From NCBI GenBank assembly GCA_025936205.1, contig JAICTU010000131.1, positions 1 through 19,036 on the forward strand: a DNA stretch of 19,036 nucleotides, given 5' to 3'. The notes beneath the pieces are model-generated. The model did no database searches. It was not told the origin of the DNA and worked only from the letters and a program-made list of their open reading frames with translations. The stretch's first letter is position 1. Every line of letters starts with the position of its first letter. This document shows, one piece after another, positions 13,609-19,036 of this stretch. Made by a program: the position numbers and the translations under genes. This DNA comes from Polyangiaceae bacterium (GTDB lineage Bacteria > Myxococcota > Polyangia > Polyangiales > Polyangiaceae).

Positions 13609-13965
13609 TCAGCTGCCTGCGTCAGCGTTGCCGTTGCCGGCGCCGCCGCCTGCTCCGGTGTTGGCGCTGCCGCCCGCACCGGTCGAGGCGCTACCGCCTG
13701 CTCCGGTGTTGGCGCTGCCGCCCGCACCGGTCGAGGCACTGCCGCCCGCGCCGCCCGCGCCGGTCGTGGCGGTGCCGCCAGTACCCGTGCCGCCTGCGCC
13801 AGTGCTGCTCGTGCCGCCCGCGCTGGTGCTGCTCGTGCCGCCAGTGCTCGCGCCGCCGGTGCCCCCGGTGTCGTCACCACTGTCGTCGCCGCACGCATAC
13901 GCCGCAGACAGAGCCAACGCGCTGATTAGTATCAAACCCCTATGATTAAGACGGATACCTGCCAT
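13609..13965 (-). CDS. Short Gly/Ser/Thr-rich lipoprotein lacking a folded domain
   Basis: The 118-residue product begins with a signal peptide (LILISALALSAAYAC) ending in Cys25 of a lipobox-like AYAC, followed by DDSGDD and then only Gly/Ser/Thr/Ala-rich repeats of the type TGAGGSASTGAGGSAN. In related organisms such linkers usually join the lipid anchor to a Cys-rich or enzymatic domain, as in the lipoprotein at 6379. Here the frame stops right after the linker (NGNADAGS). It is either a real surface filament or spacer protein or a truncated gene. No Shine-Dalgarno site is obvious before ATG 13965. It diverges from the GT51 gene. Confidence 0.6.
   Translation of the reverse strand: MAGIRLNHRGLILISALALSAAYACGDDSGDDTGGTGGASTGGTSSTSAGGTSSTGAGGTGTGGTATTGAGGAGGSASTGAGGSANTGAGGSASTGAGGSANTGAGGGAGNGNADAGS
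13646..13741. repeat. Two 48-bp tandem repeats inside the Gly-rich lipoprotein gene
   Basis: Unit 1 (13646-13693) and unit 2 (13694-13741) differ only at two positions near their ends, so they are a recent duplication of 16 codons. Neighbouring sequence contains more diverged copies. Such in-frame repeats are prone to length change. Confidence 0.85.
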
Positions 13966-14022
13966 AGCGGCGTCATATACAGGGACACGTCTCGGTGCAA
14001 AGTCTTTCTGTCGAGTCCATGA

Positions 14023-14041
14023 AAGGAAGTGTCAGTTCGTG
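14023..14041 (+). promoter_or_regulatory. Ribosome binding site deciding the GT51 start
   Basis: AAGGAAG (14023-14029) precedes the GTG at 14039 by 9 nt. A seven-codon frame starting at ATG 14019 ends in a TGA that overlaps this GTG (GTGA), which might couple re-initiation. Confidence 0.5.
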
Positions 14042-16405
14042 AACGACGGACAGCACCCCAGTGTGCCCTGGCGTGGCGTTCGACATCGCTGGAGCCTTGA
14101 CAGGCCGTGGCGGATTGCCGCCGCTGCCGCGCTTTTGCTCATCATTCTAAGCGTGTGGGCGTTTGGACCGGTCGTGCGGAGCATGGCCGTTTCGCGCGCC
14201 CGTGCACGAGGTGTGGAGATCGAAATGAGCAGCGTGCGACTGGGCTGGTTTTCAGTTCAGTTGCGCGACACGTCGGTGCAACTGAACAATGTTGCTGCAC
14301 TGCAAGTGCATCTCGATAGCGTCGTGGTCAACGTCACGCCCTGGCTTGGCCTGCGCGGGATCGAGCTACACGGCGGCGAGATCACGCTCTCCGGATCTCC
14401 GGATGCGCTGAGCGATCAACTCCAGGCCTGGCGCGCGGCGCAGCAGCGAACGGCGGCGGAGCCTGCGGGCCCTTCACGCTCGCGCTTGGCTGTCAGCGCA
14501 GAAGGCCTCTCGTTGCGCTGGAGCGGCGCTGAAGCGGGCTCTGCGGTGCAGACCATCAAGGGCATCCGCTTCGAACGCGGGGAAGCGCAGCGCGCGGGCT
14601 TCGAGAGCGCACACCTCGAGCTCGGCGGTGGCGCGCTCGACATCACGGACGCGCGCGCGGAGTTCGAGCAGACCGCGGAGGGGACGGCGCTCGCGTCGGC
14701 CGTCGTGGCGCAGATCGTCGGGCGAGTTCAGCTCGGAGAGCGTGCCACCGGCAACAGCGCGAGTGCGCCGGCGGGCAGCGCCAGCGCCGACGACGCCAAT
14801 CCCGACGACGACCCCGACGAGCCAGCGCCGGCGCCCAGCGCGGACACCCGCAGCGGCGCCAGCCGCCTGCTCGCACCCATCGCCAGCGTGCCCTGGGAGC
14901 GCCGCAAAGAGCAGCTCGACAAGCTGCGCAAGTTGGCGTCGCGCGCGCTGACGGAAGAGGCCACGGTGCGCTTCGAACGCGTCCAGATCGAGCTGGCGCG
15001 CGGCGGCAGCTTGCTCAACGTCGGTCCTGCGCCATTCAAGCTCTCGCGTCACAAGTCACTGATCAGCGCCTCGTTCACTCCGCCTGCGCAAGACGGCAAG
15101 CAGCTGACGCTGCAGGGCCAGCTCCCGCTCACCGAGGCGCCGATCGAGGCGCGCTTCGAAGGCGGACCCATCAGCCTCGCGACCCTGGGCGTGCACGAGG
15201 GCGACTTTGGCTTGCTGGGCGTGCGCAAGAGTGAGCTCACCGTGGCCACCCGCATCGCGCTCTCGCCCGAGGGCGTGCTGGACATGGCCGCCTCGGGACA
15301 GCTGCAGCGCCTGACGCTGCTACAGCCCGCGCTCGCGGCGGACCCCGTGCAAGACATGGATCTCGGCTGGCGCGGCCAGATCCGGCTGGATCTGGCCAAG
15401 CACCGGCTCGAGATCAAGGACGCCGGGCTTTCCGTCGAGGGCGTGGGCGCCGAGCTCGGCGGAGTCTTCGAGTCGAACGGTCAGGATCTGCGCGTGGCCT
15501 TGCGGCTGCGCGTGCCGACCACCCCCTGTCAACGCCTGCTCGAGGCAGCGCCGGCAGCGCTCCTGCCGCAGCTGCAGGGGCTGCGCCTGGGCGGCACGAT
15601 GGGGCTCGACGCGAGCGTCGACTTCGACACTGCCAAGCCCAAGGAGACGCAGGCGGTATGGAACCTGCACAACAAGTGCAGCGTGCTGGAGACGCCGGAG
15701 GACATCGATCCCGATCGGTTCAAGCAGCCCTTCACGCAGCTGGTCCTGGACGCAAAGGGCGATCCGGCCGAGTTCGACACGGGCCCGACCACGCCCCAGT
15801 GGGTGCCGATCAGTGAGATCACCCCCTACATGGAAACCGCGGTCGTCGTCTGCGAGGACTCGCGCTTCTTCTCTCACCACGGCTTCGACGACAAAGCGAT
15901 CGGCAACTCGATCGGTGACAACCTGCGCGCCGGGCATTTCGTGCGCGGCGCCAGCACCATCAGCATGCAGCTCGCCAAGAACCTGTACCTCAGCCGCGAG
16001 AAGACGCTGTCACGGAAGCTCCAGGAGGCCGTGTTCACGCTGCTGCTCGAGGAGCGTTTGAGCAAGCAGGAGATCCTGGAGCTGTACCTGAACGTGGTCG
16101 AGTTCGGGCCGGGCATCTACGGCATCCGCGACGCGGCCATGCACTACTTCAACGCGCACCCGGGCGAGCTGTCGCTCGGTCAGGCGCTGTACCTCGGCTC
16201 GATCTTGCCGGCGCCGAAGGCGAACCATTTCCAAGCCGACGGCGCGCTGAAAAAGCGCTGGGCAGAACATCTGCAGACGCTGATGCGCGTCGCATTCAAG
16301 ATTCATCGCATCGGCGATGCGGAGCTGGCGGCCGGCTTGAATGAACACCTGGTGCTCGGCCAGGCGCAGACGCTCCCGGACAAGGACTTCCTGAACGACG
16401 GCTGA
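14039..16405 (+). CDS. AsmA-like / GT51 peptidoglycan glycosyltransferase fusion
   Basis: The 788-residue protein is anchored by one membrane span (about 25-46). Residues 47-560 look like a long periplasmic beta-rich region of the AsmA/DUF3971 type (MAVSRARARGVEIEMSSVRL, repeated LxxxxLxL segments), interrupted by an acidic/Pro linker (about 240-275) that may be a boundary. The C-terminal part is a GT51 glycosyltransferase, which polymerises lipid II into glycan strands: motif 1 VCEDSRFFSHHGFD with catalytic Glu606, motif 2 GASTISMQLAKNLYL (637-651), motif 3 RKLQEAVFTLLLEERL, and KQEILELYLN. No transpeptidase domain follows. Start GTG 14039 has AAGGAAG 9 nt upstream. It converges on tadA with 8 nt between the stops. 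GT51 is certain; the AsmA-like assignment is by appearance. Confidence 0.9.
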   Translation: MNDGQHPSVPWRGVRHRWSLDRPWRIAAAAALLLIILSVWAFGPVVRSMAVSRARARGVEIEMSSVRLGWFSVQLRDTSVQLNNVAALQVHLDSVVVNVTPWLGLRGIELHGGEITLSGSPDALSDQLQAWRAAQQRTAAEPAGPSRSRLAVSAEGLSLRWSGAEAGSAVQTIKGIRFERGEAQRAGFESAHLELGGGALDITDARAEFEQTAEGTALASAVVAQIVGRVQLGERATGNSASAPAGSASADDANPDDDPDEPAPAPSADTRSGASRLLAPIASVPWERRKEQLDKLRKLASRALTEEATVRFERVQIELARGGSLLNVGPAPFKLSRHKSLISASFTPPAQDGKQLTLQGQLPLTEAPIEARFEGGPISLATLGVHEGDFGLLGVRKSELTVATRIALSPEGVLDMAASGQLQRLTLLQPALAADPVQDMDLGWRGQIRLDLAKHRLEIKDAGLSVEGVGAELGGVFESNGQDLRVALRLRVPTTPCQRLLEAAPAALLPQLQGLRLGGTMGLDASVDFDTAKPKETQAVWNLHNKCSVLETPEDIDPDRFKQPFTQLVLDAKGDPAEFDTGPTTPQWVPISEITPYMETAVVVCEDSRFFSHHGFDDKAIGNSIGDNLRAGHFVRGASTISMQLAKNLYLSREKTLSRKLQEAVFTLLLEERLSKQEILELYLNVVEFGPGIYGIRDAAMHYFNAHPGELSLGQALYLGSILPAPKANHFQADGALKKRWAEHLQTLMRVAFKIHRIGDAELAAGLNEHLVLGQAQTLPDKDFLNDG

Positions 16406-16413
16406 CGCCCGGT

Positions 16414-16887
16414 TCACTTTTCGCCGCGCGCGCGCAGCGCCTGGAAGAACGCTTGCAACTGGGCTGCGCTCTCCGCGCCGGCCACACCGGAATGGACCTC
16501 GAAGCGGTGGTTCAGGCGAGGATCGCCGGCGAGCTGGTACAGCGAGGCGATCGCGCCCGCCTTGGGATCCAGCGCCCCGAACACCAGCCGCCCAAGGCGC
16601 GCGTTGACCATGGCTCCCGCGCACATCGCGCAGGGCTCGAGCGTGACGTACAGCGTGCAGTCGTTCAGGCGCCAGTGGCCGCGGCTCAGGGCCGCAGCCC
16701 GCAGCGCCAGCAGCTCTGCGTGCGCCGTCGGATCGGCGTCGATCTCGCGCCGGTTATGCGCGCGCGCGAGCTCGTTGTCGGAGGCGTCGACGATCACTGC
16801 TCCGACGGGCACATCGCCGTGCGCCGGCGCCAGTGCCGCCTCGCCCAGCGCCGCTTGCATCCAGCGCGCGTCGAGCTCCGCTGTCAC
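16414..16887 (-). CDS. tadA: tRNA-specific adenosine deaminase
   Basis: TadA converts A34 to inosine in tRNA-Arg(ACG), allowing it to read CGU, CGC and CGA. The 157-residue length is normal. The zinc site is complete: His56 with the proton-shuttling Glu58 in TAHAELLAL, and Cys86/Cys89 in LEPCAMCAGAM. Other family marks are VPVGAVIVD (27-35), AHNRRE (43-48), and the GALDPKAGAIASLYQL loop ending in NHRFEV. The start is GTG 16887; the frame is open further upstream but runs into the preceding gene and shows no similarity there. It lies 13 nt after the stop of the TIG/PDZ/NuoH-like gene, so the two are likely co-transcribed, although no functional link is apparent. Confidence 0.95.
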   Translation of the reverse strand: MTAELDARWMQAALGEAALAPAHGDVPVGAVIVDASDNELARAHNRREIDADPTAHAELLALRAAALSRGHWRLNDCTLYVTLEPCAMCAGAMVNARLGRLVFGALDPKAGAIASLYQLAGDPRLNHRFEVHSGVAGAESAAQLQAFFQALRARGEK

Positions 16888-16900
16888 GTGCGCCCCGCTG

Positions 16901-18721
16901 TCACAGCCATGGGCTGAGCCCTGGATGCGCCTCCGGGCCGCGCAGCGCCGAGCGCAGCCCGAGCAGCCCCGCGGGCAGCAACAGCGCGAGCGCACCTACC
17001 GCGAGCGGACCAAACCCGGAGAGCAGCCATTGCCAAAGCTCCGAGCGTGCAGCGAGCGCGCGCCAGGCCTGCGACAGACCGGGCGCAACCAGCGAGCAGG
17101 GCAACACGAGCCAGATCCCGAGCGGCGCCCACTGCTCGAGCGTGGGGCGTTGAGCGAGGCCACGCAGACACGCGAGCAGGGCGTACGAAGCGGCGTATTC
17201 GAGCCAGGCGATCAGGCACTGCGCCAGCCGTTCCGGTCCCACGCCGAGCGCGGCCCCGGCGCCGCCGCCCAGAAACGCGAGCGCCCCCAGTGCGCAGATC
17301 GAACAGGCGTAGATCGACTCCAGCAGGCCCGCTGCAGGCGCTGCCGTGCCCCGTGCATGCCGCAGGCGTTCGGAGCCGGGCCGCCGGGGCTGGGCTCGTT
17401 CGGGCAGCGCGCTCAGCAGCAGGCACAGAAACAGCACGCTGGCTCCGGGATTGCTGAAAGCGTTCCAGTTCCAGGGCAGGGCGCCCTGACTGCGCCGCCA
17501 TTCGTCGGCATCGATGCCGCTCTCCAGCGCGATCGCGGCCAGACCGATCCAGGCAGGCGCCAGCACCAGCAGCTGCTGCACGGCGCAGCGCACGCCGCGC
17601 CGCAGTGACCAGCGCCGACCGTGGCTCCCGCCCGCGATCAGACTCGCGGCGAGCAGCAGCGTCGCGGAGCCAAACGAGAGCGCGAGCAAGCCCAAGCCGA
17701 GATCGATCGGCGTGCGGCGCAGCACGGGAGCCAGCAAGGCTGCACCCACGCCCAGGAAAATCAGCGTTCCGAGCGGTCCGCCGAGCGCGTCGCCCGCGAG
17801 CTCCCAGCCGGAGCGGCGCCGCGCCAGCGCGGACCGCCAGCGAGCCCGCAGCTGATCCAGCCAGGCGGGTGCGAGATGGCCGATCCAGCGCGGCAGCGGA
17901 GTCGCCCAGAGCAGGAAGCAGAGCGCGGCCACACCGATCAGCAGCGCCGCGCCGTTGACGCCCGGAGGAGGCACGCCGCGAAAACCGTCGGCGTCGAGCA
18001 CGAGCGAGCGCGGCTGCCCGCGTCGGTACACGCCGATCTCCAACGTGCGTCCGTGCGCCGGCAGCAGATCGCTCGGCTCGAGCACGCTCAGGCCCGCGGC
18101 GCGCACGATGCGATCGCCCGCCTGTACGCCCGCTCTCGCTGCGCGTCCGCCCGCGATCACCGCGGACGCAGCCAGCCCTTCGCCGGGAGCATCGCCCACT
18201 TCCAGGCCGAAGAAGCGCAGCGCCTCGCGCCCGAGCGCGGTGCGCTGCTCCACGATGTCTCGCGCCTCGAGCGACGGATAGAGCTCCAGCGTCGCGCCGT
18301 GCAGCGTGCCCGTCACGGGTGGCGCGCCTGCTTCGCTCGCGGCGATCGCTACCTGCAGATCCCCGCGAAAGGTTGCGTGGGCGGCGGGAGCGTCTGCGCC
18401 GCGGAACTCCGTCTCGAGCTCGCGCGGGAGCGGAATGCTGAGCTCGTGCTGCGACTCCGAGCGCGCGTTGAGCGCGATGTCCACCGCGCGCGCTGGCAGC
18501 CCGGGGCGATAGACCTGCCCGCGAAAGCGCACCAGCACGGGCTTGCCCAGCGCGAAGCCGTCGCCGGAGACTTGCAGCGCGTCGCCGAACTGCACTTCCG
18601 TGGCCGACACGTGGCTCACCTCCAGCAGTTCGGCAGGTGGCTCTCGATCGCAACCGAGCAGCACCAGCAGCGCGAGCGCAGCGAGCCTGCGAAATGAAAT
18701 CAGAGCAGCGCGCACGATCAT
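16901..18721 (-). CDS. Lipoprotein with TIG-like and PDZ-like domains fused to a NuoH-like membrane domain
   Basis: From ATG 18721 (AGGAG 7 nt upstream) the product has 606 residues. A signal peptide ends in the lipobox VLLGC (Cys24). Residues about 33-100 look like an IPT/TIG beta-sandwich (EVSHVSATEVQFGDALQVSG). Residues about 182-245 form a PDZ-like domain (AGGRAARAGVQAGDRIVRAAG). From about 256 the protein is membrane-embedded, with eight or nine hydrophobic spans. This part resembles complex I subunit NuoH in pattern: IDLGLGLLALSFGSATLLLA, then an RRGVRCAVQQL helix, PWNWNAFSNPGASVLF, and a later LFLGG-like stretch (LAFLGGG). The charged quinone-site loop typical of NuoH (an AExxRxPFDLPE-type motif) is reduced to LPERAQPRRPG, so enzymatic electron transfer is unlikely. 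Function unknown; the NuoH likeness is by eye. Confidence 0.7.
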   Translation of the reverse strand: MIVRAALISFRRLAALALLVLLGCDREPPAELLEVSHVSATEVQFGDALQVSGDGFALGKPVLVRFRGQVYRPGLPARAVDIALNARSESQHELSIPLPRELETEFRGADAPAAHATFRGDLQVAIAASEAGAPPVTGTLHGATLELYPSLEARDIVEQRTALGREALRFFGLEVGDAPGEGLAASAVIAGGRAARAGVQAGDRIVRAAGLSVLEPSDLLPAHGRTLEIGVYRRGQPRSLVLDADGFRGVPPPGVNGAALLIGVAALCFLLWATPLPRWIGHLAPAWLDQLRARWRSALARRRSGWELAGDALGGPLGTLIFLGVGAALLAPVLRRTPIDLGLGLLALSFGSATLLLAASLIAGGSHGRRWSLRRGVRCAVQQLLVLAPAWIGLAAIALESGIDADEWRRSQGALPWNWNAFSNPGASVLFLCLLLSALPERAQPRRPGSERLRHARGTAAPAAGLLESIYACSICALGALAFLGGGAGAALGVGPERLAQCLIAWLEYAASYALLACLRGLAQRPTLEQWAPLGIWLVLPCSLVAPGLSQAWRALAARSELWQWLLSGFGPLAVGALALLLPAGLLGLRSALRGPEAHPGLSPWL

Positions 18722-18842
18722 CCTCTCGCTCCTGGCTATAGCGGCGGATCGCTGGGCTGGCACAACTATCCGAGGCGATGAGCGCGTAGGGGCCGGGCTC
18801 GTCCGAGTGCCGTGTTTTTTGCCGGATGGCGCCGGACCCGTT

Positions 18843-19036
18843 ATGGCGTTGAGCGTGGAGAAGCAGCATTTGACAGCGGGCGAGCCGCGCTGGCGTGTGC
18901 TCTCGAGCAGCATCCGCGCGGTCCAGATGGAGTTGAAACGTCGGGCACCCGATCGTCCCATCGGACTTTCCGGCAATCCCGCGGCGCCCGAGAGCGCCAT
19001 CGTTGTGGCGGAGTTGCGTCTCGGACGCCGCCTGCC
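18843..19036 (+). CDS. Hypothetical protein, N-terminal part (3' truncated by window)
   Basis: From ATG 18843 a frame stays open to the right edge (64 codons: MALSVEKQHLTAGEPRW...). The composition is that of an ordinary cytoplasmic protein, with no signal peptide and no motif I recognise. It would diverge from the NuoH-like gene across about 120 bp. No clear Shine-Dalgarno sequence precedes it, so start and existence are uncertain. Confidence 0.45.
   Translation, partial: MALSVEKQHLTAGEPRWRVLSSSIRAVQMELKRRAPDRPIGLSGNPAAPESAIVVAELRLGRRL

Noticed and set aside
13150..13929. Plus-strand 259-codon frame
   Set aside because: The latter half mirrors the Gly-rich repeat gene, giving Ala/Arg repeats; the first half has no motif and no clear ribosome site.
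18735..18768. TTGTGC / TATAGC promoter-like pair before the NuoH-like gene (minus strand)
   Set aside because: The spacer is 19 nt and the start site would fall inside the Shine-Dalgarno sequence, leaving almost no leader.
16884..18869. Second long minus-strand frame overlapping the NuoH-like gene
   Set aside because: Its translation is Arg/Ala/Gly-rich and featureless, while the other frame has lipobox, PDZ-like motif and membrane spans.

Overview
The window looks like chromosomal DNA of a GC-rich deltaproteobacterium-type organism, most likely a myxobacterium of the Polyangiales (Sorangium/Polyangium-like). Pointers are the tail of a Ser/Thr protein kinase with a C-terminal membrane anchor, an IF-3 with a long acidic C-terminal tail like that of Myxococcus xanthus Dsg, many Cys-rich lipoproteins with Gly/Ser/Thr linkers, and frequent GTG/TTG starts. 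I see no CRISPR array, phage genes, insertion sequence or rRNA.

Left part (1-4990): the 3' end of a Ser/Thr kinase gene converges on infC (IF-3). Upstream of infC lie about 515 bp without a convincing gene, then a tRNA-Val(GAC) on the minus strand with its own promoter. Diverging from the tRNA is a yajC-secD operon for the Sec translocon accessory complex. It ends in a strong bidirectional terminator and no secF follows. SecD carries about 75 extra N-terminal residues with three predicted membrane spans.

Middle (5065-12990): galU (minus), a large Cys-rich lipoprotein (plus), and a dense cluster of five hairpins separating it from a branched-chain aminotransferase gene (ilvE, minus). Divergent from ilvE is a long TPR lipoprotein of the PrsT-like type. 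Converging on that gene is a two-gene minus-strand unit: a Cys-rich secreted protein with four internal repeats, overlapping a small lipoprotein gene. Divergent from this pair is a short pyroglutamyl-peptidase-like protein with its Glu/Cys/His triad intact.

Right part (12991-19036): a less GC-rich, apparently gene-free stretch with an AT-rich palindrome, then a tiny lipoprotein made almost entirely of Gly/Ser/Thr linker. Next comes a large membrane-anchored protein that fuses an AsmA-like N-terminal region to a GT51 peptidoglycan glycosyltransferase domain. It converges on a minus-strand pair, tadA and an unusual lipoprotein combining TIG-like and PDZ-like domains with a membrane domain resembling complex I subunit NuoH. 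A partial gene runs off the right edge.

Most of the window is housekeeping (translation, secretion, UDP-glucose, branched-chain amino acids, peptidoglycan, tRNA editing) mixed with lineage-specific envelope lipoproteins. The strongest candidates for new biology are the TIG/PDZ/NuoH-like fusion, the AsmA-like/GT51 fusion, and the SecD with extra membrane spans and no adjacent secF.
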